Positions 10,516 to 21,434 of a DNA stretch of 64,000 bases are shown here, piece by piece. The position numbers were made by a program, and so were the translations under genes. Source of the DNA: Hirsutella rhossiliensis (lineage: Eukaryota > Ascomycota > Sordariomycetes > Hypocreales > Ophiocordycipitaceae); assembly GCF_020360975.1 (NCBI RefSeq), contig NW_025408676.1, positions 186,001-250,000 on the forward strand. The letters run 5' to 3'. Below the pieces are notes generated by a model. It ran no database searches and was not told the origin of the DNA. It worked only from the letters and a program-made list of their open reading frames with translations. Every line of letters begins with the position of its first letter. Positions within the stretch are counted from its first letter, which is position 1.

Positions 10516-12137
10516 GGTGTCTCGGGAGGGGGAGTGCGACGAGGTCAGCTTCAGAGAACGCGCTGTGGTTGACTTTGCGGTGGAGCGGTTCGCTGGCCAA
10601 GCTTATGCGGAAGGGCGAGGTCCCGGACACCGAGTTCGGAGCCGCGGCTGGTCAAGGTAAGTTTGGGTAAGTTTGGGTTCCCCTCAGTGCACGTCAGGAG
10701 AAAGAGATGCCGCGATCCTCGGGAATACGTTGGAAAGACTTCACACATGGCACCTGCCGCACTTACAGAGTTACGGCTTGGTGCTATCACCAAACGCGTC
10801 TAGCTGGGGACGGCTGCAAGGCAGTGGAAGATTGCACTCGGCCCAAGGCGATGCCACCCCGTGAGGCCGGGAGCTGGATGCTTGTCCAATAGGAGATTTT
10901 GACGGCTTCATGGTACTTCTTGCCAACGCCACTACGATTAAACGGGTGATGCTTCAGTCGCAGATCGCTAGTGTCTAGTCCTTTGCTTGCGCGAGGCCAT
11001 CGTCGGTATGTCTCATGATCAATATCGAGGTGACGGAGGGTGCTGCATTATATATGTCCTGCCCAGTGCGTGACCAGAAGAAAAGCCATCACGAGACAGT
11101 CTCTGCCCGAGTACCTACAGCCGATACCCGACTACTTGGAGATCAAGACAGGGATGCGAAAAGCAGCTGACGACGACACTGTATGCCAGCTCATCGGTGG
11201 CACGGTCTTTGTCGCCGGTTAATGGCCTGGATCATGAGAGGTGTCTCGCGTGGACCATGTTATAGTACATGTAATCACACGTCATGTGCAGCGCGGTTGA
11301 ACTTGTACATGGAAGCCATAGAACTTGGGTTCTCTAGGGGAAATATGTGGATGGAGTATGTGTTCGTTTAGATTATCAGACAGGCACTCTTTGAATTTTC
11401 ACCTCCTCTGCTGCAGCATCCGACGAAGGAACTCGCGGTGCTTCCTTGCCCGTGCCGTTCTGTAGTGGCTCTTCGACGTCCCTCTCCAAGAAATTCACCT
11501 GATATGGTCTATCCCCATATCTATATCAAGAAGCGTCCATCGTGTGCTTCTCCTGACTCTCGCTGGCCTCTTCACGTTTATGTGGACTTGTGGAGTGGGT
11601 GCAAAACGAATTTCACATTCCTGTGCTACGTGGTCGAAGAAGGGTAAACTTCGTCCCAAAGCACATATTATTGTGACGTGCACTTCCGTGTCGGCACGAC
11701 ATCAGAAACTGAAGTCATCGTCATTCACATCTCGCCCCTTTAAGGGGTCAAGTAACTACATCAGCCAATCCAGCGTCCTTTTCTCGATACAGCGTTTTCC
11801 CGTTTCCCGTATTCCCATGTGCGCCCGTTTCATCACTTCCCAGCTCCCGTGTCTTGTTCTGTCCTGCCCGCACGACACAGTTTGAAGCCATACGGTGCTT
11901 AACCTCTGCCACCTCCCTTTCCCACAGTTCATCCTGCTCTCCTAGACTGTCCGCGACGAGTCTGGATTCTCGCCACATCACCCACCACCACGTCGACGCG
12001 GGGTCCCCAAGCATGAATATCATTCGACGCTCATATTTCTGCCACCGGCCATGACGTTGACGAGCATCATGCTACGACATTGCGGCGGAAATGACGACAG
12101 CGGAGTGGCTCTCCAGGTGCGCGTCAACAGCATTCGT
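10516..12137. other. Intergenic, upstream regions of two divergent genes
   Basis: No supported gene in about 1.6 kb. A small direct repeat of about 11 bases (gtaagtttggg, two copies) lies near 10656-10678. Bases 11760-11880 are pyrimidine-rich. A 38-codon frame from ATG 11053 has no recognisable features. Confidence 0.4.
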
Positions 12138-12146
12138 CTATATAAC
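12138..12146 (+). promoter_or_regulatory. TATA box of the small hydrophilic-protein gene
   Basis: CTATATAAC lies about 110 bases before the ATG at 12252, in the expected orientation and distance for a core promoter. Confidence 0.45.
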
Positions 12147-12251
12147 AAACGCCATGCGGCCGATGGTCGAACGCAAGTAAAGTCTGATGACCCCAAGAGC
12201 TCGGAGCGCAAAGCGAGAACACAACATCAACACCCATCGACCATAACCGCA

Positions 12252-12527
12252 ATGAGCGGCATCACCGACGAAGCGGCCATCGAGGGCCATGACCTCATTC
12301 ACAACGCCGAAGTCGAGGAAGACAAGGCAAGCATGTACCATAACCTCAGATCCAGTGCTTGCCGATGACAATTTTGTTCGCGGCAGCTACACAAGCATGA
12401 CGACCGTCGAACAGCAGAGACCAAACGCGCAGATGCCCCGGGCGAGGCACACACCGGCCACCCCGAGGGCGCCCACAAGGAGTCTACGCTCGACAAAGTC
12501 AAAGAGGCTTTACACTTGAACAAGTGA
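12252..12527 (+). CDS. Small hydrophilic, charge-rich protein, 71 aa, with a GC-AG intron
   Basis: Two exons, 12252-12326 and 12387-12527, joined across a 60-base phase-0 intron that begins GCAAGC rather than GT and ends GGCAG. The product is 71 residues, rich in His, Asp, Glu, Lys and Ala, without hydrophobic segments. It contains EGHDLIHNAEVEEDK before the splice and HKHDDRR and STLDKVKEALHLNK after it; the last segment would form a charged amphipathic helix. Such composition is typical of small stress- or conidiation-linked, LEA/Hsp12-like fungal proteins, but no named family is recognised. The GC donor fits the known consensus AAG|GCAAG. Alternative GT donors nearby give a frame with no plausible protein. 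The gene stands alone with a TATA box upstream. Confidence 0.6.
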
Positions 12528-13605
12528 ACGTGAGATGGCTCATTGCTGCCGGTCATTGCTTGGCGAAGACACGGCAGGGCGAAATGTGACAGGGCTTGGT
12601 CGAGGTGCTCGGGGAAATGTAGCTCGGATAAATTGAACCACGCAATTCAGTACTGTTTCTCAGTGACAAGCCTAGTAGGCGTACATCGGCTCTTTGTTGT
12701 CATGACCTACACTCGTGCTTGGGGGGGATACTGGTCTTGCTCGAGAGTCCACCAACTGACCTGCTCCCCCTTCTTGCCACTGAGCAGGCCCCCACGAGGG
12801 CACCTTTTGCGTATTACATCTTGGGAAGAACACTGACATCTTCACCCACCTGTTGATTTGCTGCTAGATCTCTACAAGCAACGATTTGATGTCAGCCTCG
12901 TGAAGGATGACGAGACGGGTCAGTCCAAGTGACAGCTACGACAAGGAATATGACTCATGGTGGCGTTCGTTGTTCCGCCTATTGGCCTCCCAAACATCAT
13001 GGAGGGAGGAAACAGCAGGTCTCTACTTCTAAAGAGCCCATCGATCGGTCGTCCACGTCGTCCGCCGGATGGTAGAAGTGTTCAGGTGGCCTCGAATGAC
13101 CTCCACCGATTTCAAGCTAACAGACAGGCGTGCTGGCCAAGAAAATAAACAAACGAGGACAGAGTAAATATTGGTTGCTATCAAGCATCATGAACGTAGC
13201 TACAAAGATACAGAAACATTTCAGCTCCAATGCTTGAGTGGTTCACATCACAGAGCGGGACGGCTAACATGGCAGAATATGAACAAGGTTTATCAAGACG
13301 GCTCTGCCAACATGTAATTCAATCGTTGACCCCTCTTCCGCCATAACTCTCCAGTAAATACAGGAAGAAAAGTTTAGTGGGCGTTTCTGTACAGAAACCT
13401 AAGAATGCTGCCCTTAATACAAACCCGGGGCTATATAAGCATGGCCCATCTGCAGTCAAGCGTCTGACGCCGTCTGACGCGTCCTGATGAGCATGAGAGC
13501 CGAGGCATGCCGTATTGACAGGTGAGAGTTCTGGCCGGCAATTGTCCAGAACCAAAAGGGAGTTGTGAATCACCAAAGGCGTGCGGCCAGACCGATGCAA
13601 GGTTC
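12528..13605. other. Intergenic, 3' flanks of two convergent genes
   Basis: No supported gene. Bases 12869-12932 follow an acceptor-like GCTGCTAG and read as a 20-codon charged stretch ending in TGA, but no donor at a normal distance would connect it to the gene at 12252. Confidence 0.35.
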
Positions 13606-16041
13606 TCAGTGGTAGGAGACGCTGAAAATCTCGAACCAGTCTGAACCAGGGCCGTCCCAATCAACCGGCGACCTGTTCAAGGTCAAGGGCCTCTGGGCTT
13701 TCATGGTGACGAAGCGATTCTTGCTTCTGCCGTCGTTGTCGATGCTGAGGCTGTAGGTGGCGCCGTACGGGTTGTAGTCTATGTTAAAGGCCTGGGCCAG
13801 GTAGTAGTTCCGCGTCAGGCCACCCGCGTCGGGCAGGCCGGAAATGTACTTCTTGTCGACGGCGGACTGGATGTAGAAGGTGTTGGGTGACCAGTCGACG
13901 GCGTTGATGACCCAGCGCTGCCTGATGTCGTCGTGGCGCTCCGTGGCGTTGGCAATGTCGACGAAGCGGCCGTTGCTGTTGGTAAGGGCCTGGCCGCCAA
14001 TCTCAAAGGTCAGGAACCGGCCTTCGGTCAGCTGGCCGCGAACGCGCTTGAAACCCTCCTCGACCAGGCTGCTCATGTTCTGGTTTGCGTTTCCCGGCCC
14101 GTACGGGATCGGCGGCCGCGTTGCCCTGTGGTCCGAGAGGCACTTGGCCGGGCCCACCCACGGCCCCGTCAAGGAGCCGAGCGTCAGGTTGCCCGAGTAA
14201 TCATCCGGGTCGTCCGGAAGTCTCTCGGGGGTGCGCGTCTTTGCAATGTCGGGTACCGAGTAATTGGGCTGTCAGGGGACGCGGTCAGCAGCCACACCCA
14301 CAGCACGGGATGTCTACGGTTGATGATAGGCACGCCGCATGGGCCAGGCTCGGCCTGACAAAAGCAGAAATTGTGTTTCTCTCACATACCTTTGTAAAGT
14401 CAAAGGCGTTGACGAGGTTGGACATGTGATCGCGGCGCCATTTCGTCAGCTCTTTGCTGCGGACGTTCCGGTAGCCATTGGCGGCCGCCCACTCCTCGAC
14501 AAACATGATGTCCGAGGTGTGGTCGGCGGCCTCGGTGAAGACGTTTCCGCCGCGGGTCCACGGCGAGATGATGTAGCGCGGTGTTCGCCACCCTTGAGTT
14601 CGGTTGCGAGTCAGTGACAGGAGCTGGCCAGCGAGACATGACATGACGAACCTGGCCCTACGGGGACGTTGCCGTATTGCTTGTACGGGTCATCGAGATA
14701 CTCTCCTGGCGTGCCCTTTTTGGGGACCTTGGGGACCACGTGGTCCGCCCAGCCTCCTTGCTCTGTAGACCAGATCAGCATTCGCCTCGGTCTTCTACGA
14801 CTAAGTCGAACCCTCATCTATGCTTGGATGACTGCCTCCTCTGCAAACTCGGGGACTACTCACCATCGTAGCTGATGATCAGGACCGTTTCATTGTAAGC
14901 CGGGCTGCTGGTGATGGCGTCGACGACTTTTTTCTGGAGCCACGCGCCATCGACAGGCATGTTTGGGGGATGCTCCGCCAGCTCCTGGGGTCCGACGATC
15001 CAGCTGACCTGTGGCAGGGTTCCCTTGGCGGCGTGGGCGTAGAAGCTGTCCAGCCCGGGGTACGAGTTGCCTTTTTCACGCAGCGCCGAGCCGTTGGGCG
15101 CCCGCTGGTACTGCTCAAAGTAGGCCAGCATGTTGTCCTCGAAGTTGTCCAGGTCCTGCCAGACCTGCCAAGACACGCCGGCGTCTTCGAGGTATTCCGG
15201 GAACGTCTTCCACACAAAGGGGAAGCAGTTTATGCGCGGCGCCTCGCAGCCTGGGCATAAGAGTCAGCAGGAAGAGCACGCGGTGGAGGAAGACGAGCTG
15301 GCTTACCAGGCGTGGCCGTGTTGTCGATGATCAGGCCTCCCTTGCCGTCCGGGTTGGACGGAGAACCGGGGATGTTGATGGAGCCGCTCATCCACATGAT
15401 GCGGTTCGGGTCCGTGGCCGCCAAGACGCTCTGCGTAGACATGTCGAGGATGGTCCAGCCCTCGGCAATGTCGAAGTGCGTCGGCAGATCCTGACGGGTG
15501 AAGTAGCCCAGGCTGTAGCCGCTGTCGGCGCGGGTCCAGTTGTTGCCCAGGCCGCCGTTGTAGGCCGCGTGCATGGCCTGCCAGCCGTTGTCGCCGGCGC
15601 CCATGCACTGGGTGGCTTCGTTCCATTCTCCGCCCAGCTGGTTGATGTGCCAGGGCTTCAGTATGTCGACGCCGTTGACGGGCGGGTTGATGGGCCTGGC
15701 AGGCTGTTTCAGCAAGGGGAAGCGCACAGTTGGACGGCGCGTGTGTATGCACTTACTGCTCAAACACGGAGCGTCCGTCTAGGTTGACCTGGACGTTGGG
15801 GTCGGCGAAGCCTCGCACACCAGACATGGTGCCAAAGTACTTGAATCGTGTGAGCTTTGCGTCCGGCGGACAGACGAGCCCAGCATCGCGTAAAGGGGAG
15901 TGCATCAACGCGACTTACGTGGTCAAATGCGCGGTTCTCCTGCATGAACAGGACAATGTGCTTGACGTCCCTCAGCGAGGAAGCGAGGGCTGCTTGGCTC
16001 ACGGCCAAGGCCGGCAGCACCAGGGAGCTTGCGGGCCGCAT
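13606..16041 (-). CDS. Secreted phospholipase C-type phosphoesterase (non-hemolytic PLC family)
   Basis: Seven exons: 16041-15919, 15839-15757, 15695-15307, 15250-14864, 14762-14652, 14592-14390 and 14268-13606, with six introns of 59-121 bases, giving 652 residues. Residues 1-20 look like a signal peptide. The family start motif HIVLFMQENRAFDHYFGTM spans the first splice. SYDEQGGWADH at about 325-335 is created by joining exons 4 and 5 and matches the metal-binding core of the phosphoesterase family (bacterial non-hemolytic PLC, acid phosphatase AcpA). ISPWTRGG follows near 373. These enzymes hydrolyse phosphocholine or other phosphodiesters outside the cell or in the wall. The last about 220 residues go beyond the catalytic core and may form a C-terminal beta domain. 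The intron joining exons 5 and 6 has a weak donor (GTTCGT). Substrate is inferred from the family only. Confidence 0.9.
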
Positions 16042-16280
16042 GCTGGCCGTGTTGTCGCTTTGTCGACGGCGGAAGATACGTGGCGGGAGCCGGGGCAAGA
16101 CACAACTCAAAGGCGAAGGTGCGCCGAGAGCATCGGCCGTCGCGCTGTGCCTCGGGCTGAACTCGCTTCCGGTGGCTGCGAGAGTGGATCGTGATTCAGG
16201 ACTCGGGCGCGGTGAAGAGGTCCGCAGACTTGTCCGACTGGGCCCGTCGGAGCCGGCGGCAGCAGCCGGGCTCGCCCACC

Positions 16281-16288
16281 ATATATAC
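16281..16288 (-). promoter_or_regulatory. TATA-like box upstream of the phospholipase C gene
   Basis: Read on the minus strand, GAGTATATATGG lies about 240 bases before the start codon at 16041. This is rather far for a core element unless the leader is long. Confidence 0.3.
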
Positions 16289-17717
16289 TCGCGCACAAGC
16301 GGGGGAGTTCCGAGGCGGGCACGGATGGCAAAGCGCGCGCCTGCACGAGATGGCTGTCGTACGGGCGAAAAGAGCTACAGCGGAGCCAAGGCCGGGCAGC
16401 AGTGGCTTCAATAGTCGACGGCTTCTGGTCCGGCAGCGAGGAGCGCGGCTCGAGATGCGGCTCGGGGACTCTTCAACTTCCGGGGCTCGCTCCTCTGCCC
16501 AGCTGCTGTAGCACTCGAAGAATTATATCGCTCAGCGACAGCGTGGCAGTGGCAGTGGCAGGACGGGACAAGAGGTGACAAAGGAGGGACGGGGTCGCCA
16601 GGTCAGCGGTTCAGGTGATCACACAGCTCGTCCGCGGGTTCAACTCTCGCCACGGCACACAGGTTGGGAGCTGCCGTTACCCGGCTTTGAAGTGGCGGTG
16701 CCTACAGTTAAAACCTGCGCGTACAATGCTGTTGTTACCCGCCTCGACAAGGCCCTTCCACCCCCCCCTCCCCCCCCTTTTCCCTTCCCTGGCATACTTG
16801 GTGGAGGCCCGCGGGGCATCCCGGTGCTGAAATCAAAGACGGTGTCTCTGCCGGCTGGGCCGCACGCCAGTGGCTGGGGATGGAGCCTGTGTCGGGGCTA
16901 GTTTGCAACAGAGTTTCGACGCCGCAGCCGCCGGTGGTAGAGACACCAAGGGGATCAGGGAGTCAGGGACAGACTCGGAGAGAAAAGAAAGCATAGGGTT
17001 TGGACGCCCTTTGGTTCCCTGGGACCAGCTCATCAAGGCCTCGTCCTCGTCAAGTCTGGTCATCCGAGGGGACTCGACAGCCACGGCTACACACACACGC
17101 ACACGCACATACACACAGAGTACATACAGCATGCTGGGCATGTGCTACTTATGCTACCTTCTCCGCAGTGTCACCAGACATATAGAGAGGGGCCGTCGCA
17201 GTGGTTGAGCCGGGGTTTGCCACCCCCCGGCCCGGGCTTTTTGATCGGATCCCTTGGACTGGGTCTGCCCCAGATCGGCATTCGACACTAACACAGCGGC
17301 TGGGTCCTGGGCCTCGGACCCGTGTCGCTTGCCAAGTCGACTGGTTGCGTGCAGCCTTCGATCCCACGAGTCTACGGACACTGCTGGCGGTCCTTGAAGG
17401 CTCCCTTGGCCCAGCTTGACTCACAAGATAAACCGGAAAGCCTCCCTCCCTGTCTTTCTCCCGCGCCGTCGTGAAATTGCTCGAGACACTCCTCACATCC
17501 AAGGAGAGGGCCATGTCAGCTTAGGGAGCTTTTGTGCCTGCGTCTGGTCGCCGCCCGCTGTGTTCCCGATCCCTAGGGCAGACCGGCAGACACCACCACC
17601 AACCAGCCTCGGCCATCCATCGACGGTGCCTCGACGCCGTGGACAGCTTCAACCAGGCCCAAGGCGCTCGCTCTCTCGACCTCTCGGCCGCGCTGGTGCG
17701 AGGGCATCATCCCCAGC
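16289..17717. other. Intergenic between divergent phosphoesterase and multicopper oxidase genes
   Basis: About 1.4 kb without a supported gene. It holds a pyrimidine tract dominated by C at 16758-16792, an imperfect CA-rich microsatellite at 17089-17118, and C/T-rich sequence just before the oxidase start that is probably its promoter and leader. Confidence 0.45.
17089..17118. repeat. CA-rich microsatellite
   Basis: About 30 bases of acacacacgc/acacat units, imperfect. Intergenic simple repeat with no evident role. Confidence 0.7.
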
Positions 17718-20308
17718 ATGGAGAAGCACCATCGAGCCCGCCCCGGACATGGGCGAGCACATCTTGATGCAAGTCTGGAAGCGGCCACGGCCACGGCCGG
17801 GCCATTGCGACGCCGGCGGCGGCCGTTGATCGCCGTCTTGTCTGCTGCTCTGTTTTGCGCCACCGCCACGGTCCTCTACCTTGCCAGCTTCTATGCCCTT
17901 CGCGCTCCGACGACGCCAAACGGCCAGTATGACGCGAGTGACCGGGCGCATGTCCCCTCAGGCGGCGCCGGGGCCGACGACGGCTTCATTCTTCACCCCG
18001 AAAACCACATCCGTCGCGAGGCCCGGGCCATCCACCTGGCCTGGAACGTGACCAAAGCAACGCGCTCGCCCGATGGAGTCTCCAAGTCTGTGTATCTGAT
18101 CAACGGTGAGTCTCGGGCCATCTGGACTTTGGTCCAAGGTCGACTACGCAGACTGTCGATATGATCCGCTTCAGAGGGGGGGTCCTTGAGCGATGGGGCC
18201 AGAACCAAGCGGAGAGCGCACAGCTGACATGCACGCCGGGCAGGGCAGTTTCCGGGTCCCTTGGTCGAGGCTCGGTCGGGCGACGAGCTGGTCGTCAATG
18301 TGCGCAACTCCATCGACGGCGACCATGGCGAGGGCATCTCGGTGCACTGGCACGGCCTCCTCATGAAAGGTACGCATCCTCGAGCTTCTCCGTCGTCATT
18401 CCTGGGCCGACAAGTGACTGATGGTTCCAACTCTTTGAACTCTCGCCAGGTGCCAACGAAATGGACGGCGCCGTGGGACTGACCCAATGCGCCATCGGCC
18501 CGGCCGAGGACTTTACGTACCGGTTTCGCATCCATGAACAGCAGTCCGGCACTTTCTGGTAAGGCCGGCTTGTCTCATTGACATGGATGCCGAGTCGGCT
18601 CCTGACATGCACGTCCAGGTATCATGCCCACGCAGGCGTGCAGCGCGCCGACGGCCTGTTTGGCGGCCTCGTCATCCACAAGCCAGTCTCGGCGCACGAG
18701 AAGCACGGCTCGGACCTGTCGACGTATCAGTACGAGGCCGAGCAGCTCCTCCTCGTCGGCGACTGGTACCATCGGCCGGCCGGCGCCGTGCTCGACTGGT
18801 TCATGGATCCGAACCACTATGCCTACGAGGTACGCTTGCACGCAGCTGGACATGGCTGCCATCAAGAGCGCGCCGTGTTTTTGCCTTTCTTCCTGCAGTC
18901 GACGTCTGCTCCTCTCCGTCTCGGGCTAACACAGACATCGCCCAGCCGGCCCCCGACTCGATGCTCATCAACGGCCAAGGCTTCTACGACTGCTCCATGG
19001 CCGTCAAAGCCCGCCCGGTCAACTGCAGTGCCGTCGAGAAGCCGGCCGTGAGGTTGGCGGGCAGCGACCGGGTCCGGCTGCGAATCGTCAACACCGGGTA
19101 TGTCGTCGTCATTGACTTGCACCGGCTCGTCAGCCGTTGCCCGACTAACTCGATTCCCGCCTAGCATCACGTCGGGTCTGACTCTCTCGCTCACGCACGG
19201 GACCATGAGACTCATTGCCGTCGACGGTGGCGGCCCTGTCTCAGCCAGCACGCCCGCCGCCGCCGCGATTGGTGTGCTGTACCCGGGCGAGCGGATGGAT
19301 CTCGTCGTGGACCGCAGAATTCCGATGGCGGCCAGCTCGGCTCACGTCGCCCATCGGGTAGATGGCGACCCGCCTAGGCTGAGGATCGCGCTTGACAAGG
19401 AGTAGGTTTGAGTCTCGGCGTGCGCAACGGCGTGTCTCATGCGGCCAGCGAGAATGCTGACACCTCGTTTTCAACCCCAGAAACATGGGCTTGAAGAACT
19501 TTGCCCTCACGCGGAAGCAGTCGTTTCCCCTCGTGTGGAAGGCAGGCAAGGGCGGCGCCGCCTCGACGCACAGGCGGCACGGCCCAGAAGCCGGCGTGCC
19601 GCATCTCGCCCTGGGAGACGCCTCGGGGCCGCCGCTCGACCCGGCCCTCGCCGGCCTCATCGAGCACCCCCACGAGACTGCCGTGCTTTACACGACGATG
19701 CTGGTGCGGGCTGCCAACCACAACCGGCCTGTCGGCACCGTCAATCACACGTCCTGGGCCGTGTCGGATCCCAAGAGCCAGCCGCTTCTCTCCTTGGACC
19801 GCGAGCAGTGGTCCTCGGCCATCCCTCAGCCGACGTCGGCCCAGACTCTAAAGGTCCCCTGGTTCCGGGAATCCGGCCAGAGCAGATGGCTTGAGCTTGT
19901 GATTAACAACTTTGACGACAAGGGACACCCGTTTCACATGGTGAGTGGACGAGTGGCCTGCCAGAAGTCCTGGGCCTGAAGCTAACTCTCCGCAAGCACG
20001 GCTACAGCTTCTTTGTCGTCGCGAGTCGACAGGCCCAGATGGGCCAGGCCATTGGCTACAATCCCCTCGACCCGGCCGCTGCTGCCCAGGCGCCGCCCGT
20101 CAACACGGCCAACCCGCTGCGCAAAGACACCGTCTACGTGCCGCCTCAGGGCCACGTCGTGCTCCGCTTGCCGCTGGACAACGACGGGCTGTGGCTCCTC
20201 CACTGCCATGTCTTGTGGCACCAAGCGGCAGGCATGGGCATCGTGCTCCAGGTTGGCGAGATCGCGGCGGGAGCAAGGCAGCGTGCCTCGGCGCTCTGTG
20301 CGAGTTGA
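17718..20308 (+). CDS. Multicopper oxidase (laccase/ferroxidase type) with N-terminal membrane anchor
   Basis: Eight exons: 17718-18105, 18244-18369, 18450-18558, 18619-18829, 18946-19097, 19165-19401, 19481-19940 and 19997-20308, giving 664 residues. All four copper-ligand motifs are present: HWHG (164-167), WYHAH (208-212), HPFHMHG (557-563, formed across the last splice) and HCHVLWHQAAGM (630-641). The axial position of the type 1 copper, ten residues after the cysteine, is Met641, which generally goes with lower redox potential than Leu or Phe. The order of three cupredoxin domains is standard. Instead of a cleavable signal, the N-terminus has a basic cluster (RRRRR, 31-35) followed by a hydrophobic helix at about 36-61, so a type II anchor with the catalytic part outside the cytosol is likely. 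The enzyme oxidises phenols, metals or metabolites with O2; the substrate is not readable here. Confidence 0.93.
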
Positions 20309-21434
20309 TGGATGCTTGCCACGTGCAGTATTACTCGAATACCTCCCCTGCCCTGGCGGTGTTTTGGTGGCCTCGAGTCTCGTGGTTTGACAAACCAGTA
20401 AATACCTCCTCGGCATGAGACAATCTCCAGACCCCTCGGTCGGTGGACACATCAACGGTGACTTCTTTACCGTCAACTTGAGCATCATGGCGAATCCTGG
20501 CAGCCAGCGACTTGGGACAAGGTCTACATGTTATCGACTGCAGAGTTTCTTGGCTGTAGTCCGCGAAACCACACACAGACTAATCGCCAAGTTGTCGACA
20601 TTACGCCCATGGCTGACCGGAGTACGGCCTGAGCAGGATATGCATCATGCGTCGCCAGCTTACAATTAAAAGGGGATCCGGAACAAGAGGACTGAAAGCA
20701 ATCTTTGCCCGCCGCTTGAGGGCGCCGTCATGCTGTGCATTTGAGCGGAAATGGGCGGCCGTTCACCTCGATGCTGCATCAACACAAACGGGGCAATCCG
20801 AAGTCTTGCATCAACACAAGGGTGTAGCGATGGCGAATGGAAGGACCCGTCTGTCTGATCCCTCGCTGTAAGACGGGGCGCACTCAGTCTGGCTTCACCG
20901 GTCGTGTTGTACAGGCGATGCAAGCCAGAGTCATCTGATGTTCGTCATGCTGTGCTACCTGTACATAGAGCCACGCGTTATACAAGGTGTTACTGGATAA
21001 GCCGCTAGCAAGCCCACCGTAGCAGGAGTCTCTCAAGGGTAGCTGTGAGACTGGATGTGAGTTGCCGTTGTCATCGACGCAACTCGCCTTGCACCGTCAA
21101 CTGTACTGTATATGCTGCTCAGCCTGTCTCTACGCCACAGTCCGACCTCAATTAATGGACTGCGAGCTGCATATATACATCTCGGGATGCCGAATGGGAA
21201 AAGTACCGTGTGTGTTTCGACGGGTTCCGGCCTGCGCTCGCCCGGAGTCGGAGGCGGACTCGAAAGGTTACGCCGTCCCCGCGGGACCGCCGTCAGGTTC
21301 AACTGCTGGCATCTTGGCTCCATGTCAGGGAACCCATCGGCTTCATCGAGATTCGACATCTTCCTTCGATTCGCCATCTACCGTGCCATTGCCTCCTGTT
21401 CGACGTTCCTCCCCCACAGCACGCCGCCATCGGA
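20309..21434. other. Intergenic, no gene seen
   Basis: The 3' flank of the oxidase and 5' flank of the epoxide hydrolase. An atatatacat element near 21170 is too far from the next start to call a TATA box with confidence. Confidence 0.4.

Noticed and set aside
9319..10572. Plus-strand open frame of 417 codons over the flavoprotein dehydrogenase
   Set aside because: Antisense shadow of a GC-rich gene; composition is Gly/Asp/Val-rich without any motif.
11053..11170. 38-codon frame after an AT-rich box
   Set aside because: No signal peptide, motif, splice support or coding-like conservation can be judged by eye.
12869..12932. Possible extra exon after an acceptor-like GCTGCTAG
   Set aside because: The gene at 12252 ends in its own stop and the required intron would be about 340 bases without a convincing donor.
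16560..16660. tRNA-like T-arm (gcggg-ttcaact-ctcgc at 16634-16650)
   Set aside because: The five-base stem and loop fit, but no upstream segment pairs with the following acceptor bases and no anticodon arm can be formed.
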